NCBI GenBank assembly: GCA_008828725.1
Contig: MEHQ01004461.1
Location: forward strand, 233,016 to 297,015
DNA: 64,000 bases
Reading direction: 5' to 3'
Source of the DNA: Saccharina japonica
Lineage: Eukaryota; Sar; Phaeophyceae; Laminariales; Laminariaceae
The translations under genes and the position numbers were made by a program. Within the stretch, counting starts at the first letter, position 1. Each line of letters starts with the position of its first letter. Below, piece after piece: positions 38,022-48,952 of the stretch. Below the pieces are notes generated by a model. It was not told the origin of the DNA and made no database searches. It saw only the letters and a program-made list of their open reading frames with translations.

Positions 38022-38345
38022 TCCCATTTATTATCTTCGCCCTTCCTTTCTCTCTCCTCCCTTGTCGTAACTCAGATCCGGGGTCACAAAGTAGGCTCTT
38101 CTCCCTCCTCCCCCACTACGATTCTTGCCTTGCATTTTTATCGCGAGAAGACATCAGCCTTTCCTTCCCTCGTCGACTCGCATCGAATTGTGCCTACCCA
38201 CGCTACTATTAATTGGCGCTCTCAGCAGTTGATTCCGTTTTTTATTTATTTTTGGAAATAAACTCAAAAGTCCGACCCACGTGAGATTCGAACTCCAGAC
38301 ATCAACGTTCAGAAGCGTTCGAGGTTACCTCTAGACCATCGGGGC
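38022..38345 (-). mobile_element. tRNA-derived SINE (left palindrome arm)
   Basis: Reverse orientation; tRNA-like head at 38272-38345 with the B-box in reverse as GATTCGAAC. The body has a TTTATTTATTTTTGG A/T tract and CGTAACTCAGATCCGGGGTC. Confidence 0.88.
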
Positions 38346-38533
38346 GACCACTGTAACTATAGAATGAAAAATATTTCACCACAAGAAAGATCAACGATTT
38401 TGGATTAAAAAGGGCACCGGCCATTCAGAAACTTTTTCAGCCGACAAGGGCTACCTCTATCGCAGCGCTTGTGCAGCCGTCTGTCTATGTCTGTTGACAG
38501 GCTTAGTGTGCTGCAGCATCATACAAGTAGTGT

Positions 38534-39231
38534 TTAACCCCTTAAGAACTGGTCCCACTTTTTGGGGGACAAAGTACTTGGAATTAGAGAGTTTTTTTTT
38601 GGGCAGCGGCCAAAAACAGGTACACCTGGTCCGTTCGGGGCCAAAAACAGGTACATACTAAAATCAAGTTTAAAACGCACCCCACGAACCTGCCGTTCCT
38701 TGCAACGCAAAGTAGAGTTTTTTCATGTTCTTCGTGCTCGCCCGGTGGCTACGTACGAGTAGCTGCCATTAATAGTACGAGGAACGAACGCCTGCTGCTG
38801 TATTCTCCCTTCTCAGCTTGCGACACCCCTGGTATTCCAAGTCAACCACAATCCCGAAGGGCAGCCTTTTATCTCGTATTATTTCGGCGGAGGTGTGCAG
38901 GCAGATATGTGTGTCGCTCGAGTGGCGTGTGGTCCGAAGGGAGGAGGGGGTCTCCGCGTACGTCGGCATTTGTATAGGGGGCATAGGGTGGAACTATGAA
39001 GAGCTTAAAAACGACAAAAAAAAGGTGAAAGTCAAGCAGAGTAGACAAAATCAGGTATACCTGGGCTTTAAAGAGGCAAAAACAGGTACAACGAGTTTTT
39101 GACCAATGGCAGGGCACGTAGAGTGCGTTTTTTACTTGCGTTTAAGTATGTACCTGTTTTTGGCCGCAAACGGACCAGGTATACCTTTTTTTGGCCGCTG
39201 CCCTTTTTTTTTTTAGTTCTGGATGGGTTAA
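38534..39231. mobile_element. family C MITE split by a GGGCAGCGG element
   Basis: TTAACCCCTTAAGAACTGGT begins at 38534, and AGTTCTGGATGGGTTAA ends at 39231. Between them, 38601-39203 is an inserted element flanked by T runs. Confidence 0.88.
38601..39203. mobile_element. 603-bp DNA element with GGGCAGCGG ends
   Basis: Inverted ends GGGCAGCGGCCAAAAACAGG and TTTTGGCCGCTGCCC each contain ACCTGGTCCG or its complement. The interior has a 94-residue open frame (38818-39102) with no recognised domain. Confidence 0.85.
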
Positions 39232-39316
39232 GTACTGTCACCTCGTGCTGTACGCGTGTTTTTTTCTCTTCCCTGATTTGCCTTCCTGACGCATCCCCTT
39301 ATTATATCATACCCTG

Positions 39317-39419
39317 TTAACCCTTCAACCCTTTCAGAACTGCAAAACTTATCCCACACTAATTCCAAGTAGTTTGTCCCCCAAATCGTGGGACCGGTTC
39401 TTGAGGGGTTGAGGGCTAA
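39317..39419. mobile_element. family C-like MITE
   Basis: TTAACCCTTCAACCCTTTCAGAACTG to GACCGGTTCTTGAGGGGTTG; mirrored at 40169-40272 in the right arm. Confidence 0.78.
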
Positions 39420-41238
39420 GGGCCGTTTTTATCGAAGGACTTTTTGTCCTAAATCTCCACTTTTTCATATTCTCCATTTTTTTTTTTTGTGATCATTTTT
39501 TTTGTCCTTGTTTCGAGGTTTTCCTCATTTCCCCCCACCCCCATATTTTGGAAATGTAACTTTCCTGATATTTTTCTGCAAAGGCAACAGACAAAGAGCA
39601 AGATATTGGGCAGACACTAAAACACAGACGGTGTCTTTCGCCAAAGTAAAGCAAACAGTATCGCACCCCGGGCACAAAGCCAAGATCGAAATCTTCGCTT
39701 AAACACTAACGTCTAACACGCACGCAAAGAAGGGTGCAGAAAATGTCAGTCGTTGATACACGTCAAAGCCAACGACAATACTTGTTGTACGTCNGACGTA
39801 CAACAAGTATTGTCGTTGGCTTTGACGTGTATCAACGTCTGACATTTTCTGCACCCTTCTTTGCGTGCGTGTTAGACGTTAGTGTTTTAAGCGAAGACTT
39901 CAATCTTGGCTTTGTGCCCGGGGTGCGATACTGTTTGCTTTACTTTGGCGAAAGACACCGTCTGTGTTTTAGTGTCTGCCCAATATCTTGCTCTTTGTCT
40001 GTTGCCTTTGCAGAAAAATATCAGGAAAGTTACATTTCCAAAATATGGGGGTGGGGGGAAATGAGGAAAACCTCGAAACAAGGACAAAAAAAATGATCAC
40101 AAAAAAAAAAAATGGAGAATATGAAAAAGTGGAGATTTAGGACAAAAAGTCCTTCGATAAAAACGGCCCTTAGCCCTCAACCCCTCAAGAACCGGTCCCA
40201 CGATTTGGGGGACAAACTACTTGGAATTAGTGTGGGATAAGTTTTGCAGTTCTGAAAGGGTTGAAGGGTTAACAGGGTATGATATAATAAGGGGATGCGT
40301 CAGGAAGGCAAATCAGGGAAGAGAAAAAAACACGCGTACAGCACGAGGTGACAGTACTTAACCCATCCAGAACTAAAAAAAAAAAGGGCAGCGGCCAAAA
40401 AAAGGTATACCTGGTCCGTTTGCGGCCAAAAACAGGTACATACTTAAACGCAAGTAAAAAACGCACTCTACGTGCCCTGCCATTGGTCAAAAACTCGTTG
40501 TACCTGTTTTTGCCTCTTTAAAGCCCAGGTATACCTGATTTTGTCTACTCTGCTTGACTTTCACCTTTTTTTTGTCGTTTTTAAGCTCTTCATAGTTCCA
40601 CCCTATGCCCCCTATACAAATGCCGACGTACGCGGAGACCCCCTCCTCCCTTCGGACCACACGCCACTCGAGCGACACACATATCTGCCTGCACACCTCC
40701 GCCGAAATAATACGAGATAAAAGGCTGCCCTTCGGGATTGTGGTTGACTTGGAATACCAGGGGTGTCGCAAGCTGAGAAGGGAGAATACAGCAGCAGGCG
40801 TTCGTTCCTCGTACTATTAATGGCAGCTACTCGTACGTAGCCACCGGGCGAGCACGAAGAACATGAAAAAACTCTACTTTGCGTTGCAAGGAACGGCAGG
40901 TTCGTGGGGTGCGTTTTAAACTTGATTTTAGTATGTACCTGTTTTTGGCCCCGAACGGACCAGGTGTACCTGTTTTTGGCCGCTGCCCAAAAAAAAACTC
41001 TCTAATTCCAAGTACTTTGTCCCCCAAAAAGTGGGACCAGTTCTTAAGGGGTTAAACACTACTTGTATGATGCTGCAGCACACTAAGCCTGTCAACAGAC
41101 ATAGACAGACGGCTGCACAAGCGCTGCGATAGAGGTAGCCCTTGTCGGCTGAAAAAGTTTCTGAATGGCCGGTGCCCTTTTTAATCCAAAATCGTTGATC
41201 TTTCTTGTGGTGAAATATTTTTCATTCTATAGTTACAG

Positions 41239-41572
41239 TGGTCGCCCCGATGGTCTAGAGGTAACCTCGAACGCTTCTGAACGTTGATGTCTGGAGTTCG
41301 AATCTCACGTGGGTCGGACTTTTGAGTTTATTTGCAAAAATAAATAAAAAACGGAATCAACTGCTGAGAGCGCCAATTAATAGTAGCGTGGGTAGGCACA
41401 ATTCGATGCGAGTCGACGAGGGAAGGAAAGGCTGAAGTCTTCTCGCGATAAAAATGCAAGGCAAGAATCGTAGTGGGGGAGGAGGGAGAAGAGCCTACTT
41501 TGTGACCCCGGATCTGAGTTACGACAAGGGAGGAGAGAGAAAGGAAGGGCGAAGATAATAAATGGGATGGAC
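41239..41572 (+). mobile_element. tRNA-derived SINE (right palindrome arm), near full length
   Basis: The head, GTCGCCCCGATGGTCTAGAG with an A-box-like TGGTCTAGAGG and B-box GAGTTCGAATC, is followed by an A/T linker and the body (GTCGACGAGGGAAGGAAAGG, CCCCGGATCTGAGTTACGAC). It ends AATGGGATGGA plus a 27-base A tract starting at 41572. It is the reference copy for this family. Confidence 0.88.
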
Positions 41573-41690
41573 AAAAAAAAAAAAAAAAAAAAAAAAAAGT
41601 GGGCCATGGGGTTGTTCATGGGGTATAATATGATACGTTCGTACGAGTAGCACTTTTATTTTCCTCCGCATGGTCAGTTTTTGAGTTATT

Positions 41691-41812
41691 ATGGGGGGCC
41701 ATAGTAAATAGGACCTACGTTTCACATAAAAAACTACACCTGGTATATATTTACCGATTCTTATTATTAATAATAGTAACAAAATATGGTCCTATTTAAT
41801 ATGGCCCCCCGT
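41691..41812. mobile_element. family A MITE
   Basis: ATGGGGGGCCATAGTAAATA and CCTATTTAATATGGCCCCCC are near-perfect inverted ends. Confidence 0.92.
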
Positions 41813-41869
41813 GCTAGTATTAGTATAGAGCTCCTCAAGGGACCACTCTCCAAAAAAATATGTTCCACC

Positions 41870-42205
41870 TCTACCCCGTAGCATGCGTCGCAGCTAAAAT
41901 TGCACTTGGACGCGTGGTACGATGGAGGTAGAGGTATACCGTTTTTTAGCTAAAATCGTTTTCTGAATGACCTAGTAAAGTAGTAAAGTAGTAAAGCCTC
42001 CTTAACCCAAACCCGTCGGAATTCCAGTCTTGTGTTGCTATACTTTTCGTTATATACATAAGCCATGGGATCGTTCATCGGGTGTACGAAGCACTTTCAG
42101 TTTCCTCCGAACTCAGTGTTTGACTTAGTATTAGTATAGAGCTCCTCAAGTGACCACCCTTATATGGCAAAAACATGGTTCGCCTCTATCGTAGCAGAGG
42201 CGTCC
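41870..42205. mobile_element. family I element
   Basis: Ends include ACGATGGAGGTAGAGGTATA and GGTTCGCCTCTATCGTAGCA. Internal TGAATGACCTAGTAAAG and ATTAGTATAGAGCTCCTCAA are family blocks. Confidence 0.7.
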
Positions 42206-42229
42206 TTGGTCGTTTTTTAGTCGCCTCGC

Positions 42230-42680
42230 ACGGGTTAAGCTCAAGCCTCGAATCATCGGCGCGAATCACCAACAGGGCAACGGGACAAGGCACCGCTGTC
42301 TATTACGGAGGCCCCTAGCCGCGCAACTACCGCGGGATACGTACGTACTGTAGACACGAAAGTGTCTGTTGGGCGCTGCCTCGGCGAATCAGAGGCGTCG
42401 CAGCTTCGTCCCCCTCCCCATGAACCTCCCTCCCTCAACTCAGAAGAGACTCCGAACAAAAACAACACACCCCGGGTACGTGCAAGAGAGGAGTAAAACC
42501 GAAATTTTGAAAGCGAATCACAACAAAAGTGTCAAAAAGTCGTCGACCAAAGACGCGACCGACGCCTCCACCACATGAAATCAGTACGAGCAACATCAAA
42601 CCACTGCCGTACGTACGTATTGGACACAGCATACAATTAGTAATATGTACGATAAAATGAACATGTACACCGTACACCGT
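42230..42680. other. no recognised gene
   Basis: Short overlapping open frames on both strands without recognisable similarity. Confidence 0.4.
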
Positions 42681-42904
42681 ACCGAAAGTATTGTACAATA
42701 GTCTTGCACCAGTAGACCCAGTAGACTATACTATTGTACCTGGTATTGTGTACCAGGTCCCAGGTATACCACTACTATTGTGCGGTTATAGGACCAGCGC
42801 ACCGAATGCTATAATTCACAAGACAACGCAACACGCTGGGACGAATTTCACGGCCAACTTTATCGAAACCCAGGGGGGCGGGGACTCCCCCTTTAATATC
42901 ATAT

Positions 42905-43201
42905 GTGCAAGAGCGGTTGGCACCAAACTTTGGGCAAGATTCGGGTCTTATTGGCCGAGGCTGGCCTTTCGGCCGCCCGGAGTTTTTTTTTCTCGGAAAA
43001 ACGCCACCAAAACACGCGGCGGAGCGACGTGACTGCCCCTGCCCCTGCCGACCTCGAGCCCCCCAAAGGGTATGTAGGCGTTCGGGGTAGGGTTAGGGTT
43101 AGGTCAGGGGTCGGGTTGGTTGGTCCGGGCTGACATGCAAGGTTGAAATTGACCACACACGTACGTCCTGCGCAAAGTTTGGTGCCGACTGCTCCTGCAC
43201 A
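42905..43201. mobile_element. 297-bp MITE with 32-bp inverted ends
   Basis: TGTGCAAGAGCGGTTGGCAC and CCAAACTTTG are inverted at the right as CAAAGTTTGGTGCCGACTGC and TCCTGCACA. The core has CACGCGGCGGAGCG and a short GGGTTAGGGTTAGG stretch (43089). A related core lies at 31360-31545. Confidence 0.85.
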
Positions 43202-43406
43202 TACTAACCAACGCCGGGGGGGGGCGGGGTGTGGGGGGGGCGTCACACGCAACCAAAATGTCGGCGTTGGAAATATCTCGACGAAATCTTCTTCCATACT
43301 CGTAGACGCCTACTCGTATAGCTTGGGAGTTTGGACCTTTGTCGTTGTCGAGAAAATGAGCTTAAAAATAGCACATTCGTCCGACGGGACTGGGTGTTTT
43401 ATATGA

Positions 43407-43518
43407 CAGGGGGTCATAGTAAGTAGGACCTACCTAATATACAAAAACCTATGCATTTCCCTGTTTTTACCATTAATACAGTAACAATATTTGGTCCTAT
43501 TTTCTATGGTCCCCCGTA
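43407..43518. mobile_element. family A MITE
   Basis: CAGGGGGTCATAGTAAGTAG and CTATTTTCTATGGTCCCCCG. Confidence 0.9.
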
Positions 43519-43944
43519 AAATAACAGGCAGTGGTGTCGCCCGTATACTACTGCTGTACCTTTGGCTGTATACCTGGTATACTGCACCACTATTAATACT
43601 ACTGTGCAAGAATTTGTATCTAAGAAGTGTGTATCTCGCACGCCGTACAAGGCGAGTGTATTGAGTGTTAGCGTAGTACTCTAATCTCTGTTCACAGCAG
43701 CAGTAGCATGAGAGCTGCGTGGCCTGAAAAAACAAATGAAATATCAACACTCATTTTATGCACACCAGGTATGTTAGGAATGTATTATGTGTGATGTAAG
43801 CTCATGTTGCAGCACCCAGCACCAGCACCAGCAAGCAGCCTACGAATAAATGCTGCGTAGTAAATAAATCGCAAAACAAAAGCTTCGTGGAATCATATAC
43901 ATATCAAATCGAGTCCGTAGCTGGTGCCCGAAGGCCGGAAGCCA

Positions 43945-44180
43945 GCCGGGGAGGTGGGGGGGGAGGGGAGGGGGGGTCGGGGGGGGGGGGGGGGTGGAAT
44001 AATATTAACCTTCGTTTATAACCTCCTTGGTGTTGCTAATGCTGCCACCACCGCTAGGTATCATGGTTGTCGTGGAAATGGGGGTCGTGGTGGTGGGTGG
44101 TCGTAGTAGTGGTCGTGGTGGCGGTGGGGGTTTACCGGGGGTCCCGTCCGGAGAAATCGAATCGAGCCGAGATGAGGGGC
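43945..44180. repeat. G-rich / GGT-rich low-complexity region
   Basis: A G run at 43980-43994 and diverged GTGGTGGTCGTGG repeats. The Val/Gly/Trp frames are artefacts. Confidence 0.75.
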
Positions 44181-44959
44181 GTCTCAAGAAGGGCACCTCA
44201 GAAAGCCCCCCAACAGAAAAAGTACTCCGTAAATCCGAAGATTGTTATTGTCAAGGACAATGACAGCTACTCTGATGTTGTGATAGTCTTCGATGGTATA
44301 CACGAGCAGCCACAATGATCGATGTTACATTAAAAAATGAATCGAACCAAAAAGTAGTACTCGTGTGTAGCATGCGGGTTAAGCCACACTTGCCTAGTGA
44401 CAGAGAGGCAAACAGACGGGGGCACCTTGGCACTCGCTACCCGCTACCGGCACATTGCATCTTGGTGGAGCGCTCGAGACGTTCATCATCCGGTGGATCG
44501 ACTAATATTATTACAGTAGAATACTTCGCCAAATGATATATACACTCGTAGCGAGCCAGTGCTCTAACGTATACCACCAGGTAGCAAGGTATGACGGGAG
44601 TAGGAACTATACTTTATTTTACTCACTATTAGTATACTTGCCAGAATTATACTGCTTTTTCCATACTTGTCATACTGCGCCGAAAAAAAAAACAGATGAC
44701 ATATTTCCTGCTGGAAACAATAATAAAGCCGAAGAGGTTTTAACTTGAAAATATTGTTGATGGGACGAGGTACGTAAGGTATTATCGCAGCTGTGACACA
44801 AAATCATCCACTTTTACTTCCACAAAAAGCAGGTATGAACACAAAAAAGAGAGAAATCCCGACACAATTAACAAGTGAATAAAGGAGGCTCCATACTTAA
44901 ACCAAGACAAGACGAAAAAAGAGACGACAACTACTCGTAGAAAGAAATACATTGACAAA

Positions 44960-45583
44960 ATGACAAAAATGATACCAGTACCATATGATACGATATACGC
45001 GAGAAACAAACATAGGTCTCATGGACACATCGCCTCCAGAGCCACGTGGAGCGTATCAGCGGGGCCAAGGAGCCTCGACCTAGAAGAAACTCCGGCCACA
45101 CCCGAACGTCAAGAGCGTAGCCGAAGTCCCAGGGCACTCCGACAACTTGCCACACAGACCTACGAGCCGCACGCAAGCACCATGGCTCGTATCATAGCTT
45201 CGGATCATCGTCGTGCAAACCATATTCTCATCTTTTGTCCAACAACACACAAGCCCCGGTTGAAAACAATAAATTACAACGAAATAGTTTTAGCGGCACA
45301 ATCTGCGTCTTTGGTCCCTCCAAAGCACCCACCGAGAAGCGAGCTCAGAGTTCCGGTGCGGGCACCCCCAACGGCCGCAACGCAAGCGCGAGACAGCCCC
45401 CCCCAAACGATCGACCAAGCACGGGAGACAGGCGTGTGTTCTACTCGTGGGGGAATGTCTCCACAACTGCTTCTATCTCTGTACAGCCAGTCTCCAGGCG
45501 TCCCTTTTGATCGATTGCCTCACCAAAAAATCGCCAAAATGATGATATCTCGACCTTTATTATTGTACGTGAGTAGAGTGTGA
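44960..45583 (+). CDS. unrecognised 207-residue open frame
   Basis: The longest plus-strand frame not explained by simple repeats: 207 residues, Arg/Ser/Pro-rich (ETPATPERQERSRSPRALRQ), no signal peptide, membrane segment or domain that I recognise. Another plus frame overlaps it (45235-45510) and an opposite frame follows (45586-45918). The 45.0-46.4 kb stretch is repeat-poor, so a real or decayed gene is possible. I assign no function. Confidence 0.2.
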   Translation: MTKMIPVPYDTIYARNKHRSHGHIASRATWSVSAGPRSLDLEETPATPERQERSRSPRALRQLATQTYEPHASTMARIIASDHRRANHILIFCPTTHKPRLKTINYNEIVLAAQSASLVPPKHPPRSELRVPVRAPPTAATQARDSPPQTIDQARETGVCSTRGGMSPQLLLSLYSQSPGVPFDRLPHQKIAKMMISRPLLLYVSRV

Positions 45584-45585
45584 AA

Positions 45586-46370
45586 TCATCTTGTTTTTGG
45601 CGCGACGAGATCCGGGTTTATGCTTGCTAGCTTCGCGTCGTACCTCGTTGCCTCTCGGACCCACAGAGCCCAGCTACCCGACTCCCCAGCACGCCGACGC
45701 GCCCAGTTACCAAGCTCGCGAAACGCGCGTGGTCTCCTTCCCAAACCCTCGCAAACGCTTGCGATCGAACGGGCCAAGTTTTGCGCCCCGCCGTGTGCTA
45801 GCTTTTGTCCTTCCCTTGCCCCAGTTCTATCCTGTTTCTTGTTGGGAGAGAACCCCGGGGCGCTGATCCAATTGGGTCGCCCAGCTAGATCTCCAGAGAG
45901 GTAGTCGGGGTGTCCCACTCGCTGATAATTAAAGCGATGGACCGACGTAGGGGGGGTGCGCAGTCGACGCCTAGTCCCTGGGCTGTTTCAGGCAAGACTT
46001 CTCTCGGCCGCCAGAGAGCAAAAGAACGGGGTACCTTGGGAAACGCCTCTGAAACTAATGCAGGGGATACATCGTTAATATCCCCTCCGAGAGGTGTTCC
46101 AGGTGATCATTCGTCAAAAAGAGAAAAGGTGAGCAACTCTGCGATGCCTTCCTATCTCGCTTGTGTGTCTGTTTGCCTGCGAGTGCCTGGTGCGCTCGTG
46201 CCGTTGTAGAAGTAAGGTATCTCTCGTGCTGCCGATGTAGTGTTCGACGCGCTTTTGCCATCTTGAGTCAGGAACTCGAGAGGTGGTTGTGTCAAATATA
46301 TACGACGTTCGCTACGTGCCTTCTCAGCACCAAACGCACACAGCCACACCCAGGCCAACCCTGTGCATAG
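45586..46370. other. repeat-poor stretch with unassigned frames
   Basis: Frames at 45591-45866 and 45910-46209 (plus) and 45586-45918 and 46152-46358 (minus) overlap. None is recognised and coding strand cannot be decided. Confidence 0.3.
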
Positions 46371-46399
46371 TAGCTGGGATACTGTAAATACCCCTGGAG

Positions 46400-47160
46400 T
46401 CTAACGTATGCGGTGTTGTCGATCTATGTATGCTTGCTCTACGTACGGTTCGATCTATGGTCGCGAGGGAACCTCTCTACCACCACATGCATAATTCTAG
46501 CCTCACGCTACGTATGAGTAGGATACTGCCCTGCTTCTGTGCGAGACGGACTGGTACACGTAATGCATAGCCCCAGTTTGGACCCCTGTGTTCTTGCTAG
46601 GCAGAGCTTGGTAGCCACACCATCAGCCGAAGGTTGCCCAACTGCGACATGCAGGCGGAAGTTCCGAGGCATCTAGAGGGTCGGTCAGCGTGCGCATCAT
46701 CCCCACCTTGCTGGTCGACTGCCTCTACAGCAGTACCGCAGCAGTACTGCTGTTTGTAGTGGTCGTGTTTTTTCATCTTCGCTCTGGGTAGAGTAGAGTC
46801 AGTCGCTAAAAACGTCGTGATCAATCACTTGGGTATAGAGTTCTCTGTGCGCTAGACTCTAATTACTTGGGTATAGCCTGCTCTTTGCGCTACTCGTACG
46901 TAGACTCTACTCGTGGTACTCGTAGAGTCGGAGGGGTCTGTCTTTTTTCGTCTGTTTCCGTCTACAGCAGCAGTAGTTTGGAGTCTATGATGCGTACTCC
47001 ATCCACCTCCTGCACTTACAAGCAACCGGCAGATCACGGTACCATCGCCATGGCAGCATTGCATCGCCCTACTCGTACAACCGCAGTACATAGGAGTAGT
47101 AGCATTGCCGTTGAGTGTCGAGCAACTTCGGGGCACTCGTCTTACGTAAATTACGTTAGA
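46400..47160. other. no recognised gene
   Basis: Short open frames and scattered CAGCAG and CTCGTACGTA words only. Confidence 0.4.
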
Positions 47161-47174
47161 AAGTGCTGTTGGTA

Positions 47175-47295
47175 TTATGTCATATCATATCATATCATAT
47201 CGTACCACATGTCACGACATACGATATCATAGCATATCGTATAATATCATATCATATGACATTATATAATATCGTACTTAGAATATCGGAATATA
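47175..47295. repeat. (ATATC)n microsatellite
   Basis: ATCATATCATATCATATCGT and similar words continue to 47290. Confidence 0.85.
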
Positions 47296-47299
47296 GATG

Positions 47300-47512
47300 T
47301 AGACGCAATTCGATGCGAGTCGACGAGCGAGGGGAGAAAGGACTGGAGTCTTGCCGCGATAAAAATGCAAGGCAAGAACCATGGGGGGGAGGGAGAAGAG
47401 CCTACTTTGTGACCCCGGATCTGAGTTACGACTAATAAGTATACTCGTATTATATATACCTGGTAGGAAGCAGAGAAAAAAGGAGAGCAGAGATAATAAA
47501 TGGCATGATGAC
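47300..47512 (+). mobile_element. SINE, 5'-truncated
   Basis: ACGCAATTCGATGCGAGTCG, GATAAAAATGCAAGGCAAGA and CCCCGGATCTGAGTTACGAC, ending near AAATGGCATGATG plus A tract. A TACTCGTATTATATATACCT block interrupts the 3' part. Confidence 0.82.
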
Positions 47513-47612
47513 AAAAAAAAAACGAAAAACAAAATGATATTCATGACTCCTGTATTACTGTATATACGTTGGCAGGGTTTCACGACTACGAGTATAACAA
47601 AAACTATCAGGT

Positions 47613-47796
47613 ACAGCAGTACAGGACACCTCATAAGAAACAGGAAATCTGGTCCACGGACTGGATTTCTTATTTGAGAGAGAGTGCTTTCTCCACTTAT
47701 TTCAAGATAAGTACTCCTGAAATTCTTATTTTCCTCTACAATCTCAGCCTGGCTTTCTTATTAGCTTGTTCCTTATTAGGTGTCCTGTACTGCTGT
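47613..47796. mobile_element. family F MITE
   Basis: ACAGCAGTACAGGACACCTC and AGGTGTCCTGTACTGCTGT are near-perfect inverted ends of a 184-bp element. Confidence 0.93.
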
Positions 47797-47979
47797 ATGC
47801 CGTTAACCAACTGCCTGGTAATATTAACTTTTGCTTTAGTCGGCCAGTTGGCTGTCGAAGCTTGCTGATGGCCAACCGACTTGGGGGAGCGAAGCGAGCC
47901 TGATCAGCCGTCCCTCGAAGGGGGGCTCGCCAAAAAACAAAACACATCCCTCAATGGTTTTCGGTACCCTGCGTAGAAA

Positions 47980-48640
47980 CTCGCGAGGACTCAGTCATTT
48001 CAGCTACTCAGCACCCAAGGGACTCGCAAGGGCTCAGTCATTTCAGCTTTCAGCACCCAAGGGACTCGCGAGGACTCAGTCATTTCAGCTCTCAGTACCC
48101 CATGGACTCGCGAGGACTCGGTTATTTCGGCTTTCAGTATTCTAGGGACTCGCGAGGACTTAGTCATTTCAGCTCACGGTACCTTGGGGACTCAGCACTT
48201 CAAAATATCTCGGTCTCGCGAGTCAAATGACCGAGTCCCGATGACTGCTGCTGGTACTCTGACGACCGTTTGCAGATTCTTTGTAGAGGGCGATGACAAC
48301 ACACACGGAACAAACATTTTATGTTTGTTTGACGCGTTGGCTCGGTACTCTCGACGACTCAGTCATTTCAGCTTTTGGTGCCCTTGAGACTCGCGAGCGG
48401 TCAGTCATTTCAGCGACTAATAGTTCCCTGGGGATTCGCGAGGACTCAAGTCATTTCAACTTCTGGCTCTCTGGGGACTCGCGAGGACTCTCAATCATTT
48501 CAGTTTCTGGTACCCTGGAGACTCGCGAGGGCTCAGTCATTTCAGCGTCTGGTACCCGGGGGACTCGCGAGGACTCAAGTCATTTCAGCTTCTTGTACCC
48601 TAGGGACTCAGTACTTTCAAAAGGACTCGGACTCGCGAGT
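47980..48640 (+). repeat. 43-bp tandem array (GGGACTCGCGAGGACTCAGT)
   Basis: About 12 diverged units of ACTCGCGAGGACTCAGTCAT plus TTCAGCTTTCAGTACCC, in two blocks (47980-48210 and 48340-48640). Each block ends in GGGACTCAG(C/T)ACTT, CTCGCGAGTCAA and GTC(C/T)CGATGA. The blocks are separated by about 120 bp. Confidence 0.92.
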
Positions 48641-48952
48641 CAATGACTGGGTCTCGATGATTCGGACTCTGACGACCTTTGCTATCCTTTCTACAAATAT
48701 GGAAACCCAACTTGTGTGTTCTTCACATTAAACCGTAATTTCTATATATCCCGTCTAGTATACGGTGTGGTGGAAATCGAGTTTATAAGTTTAAACTCGT
48801 GGTAGCGCTTGTTATGTATGGCACCAGGTAACAGTTTCAGTCTACTTTCCCCTACAATGGCGTCGTCGGGAGGACGTGAGATTATGGAAGAGTGAGGTCC
48901 GTGGTTTGACTCTCACCTTCTTCCCATAAAAAGGGGGGGGGGGGGTAGAATC

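Larger units (their letters stand above)
38019..41571. repeat. large palindrome, arms of about 1.78 kb
   Basis: The left arm 38019-39793 and right arm 39795-41571 are reverse complements around an N at 39794. Mirrored positions sum to 79588-79589. Arms differ by a few substitutions (for example GATCGAAATC/GATTGAAGTC, GGAAAT/GCAAAT) and one A indel near 39701/39887. Each arm holds a SINE, a C-type MITE and a GGGCAGCGG element. Confidence 0.95.

Noticed and set aside
41239-41313. Functional tRNA gene
   Set aside because: A- and B-box-like sequences exist, but the acceptor stem does not pair properly and the segment is joined to a repeated SINE body.
47980-48640. CRISPR-like array
   Set aside because: Units are contiguous tandem repeats without unique spacers of fixed length, and the genome is eukaryotic.
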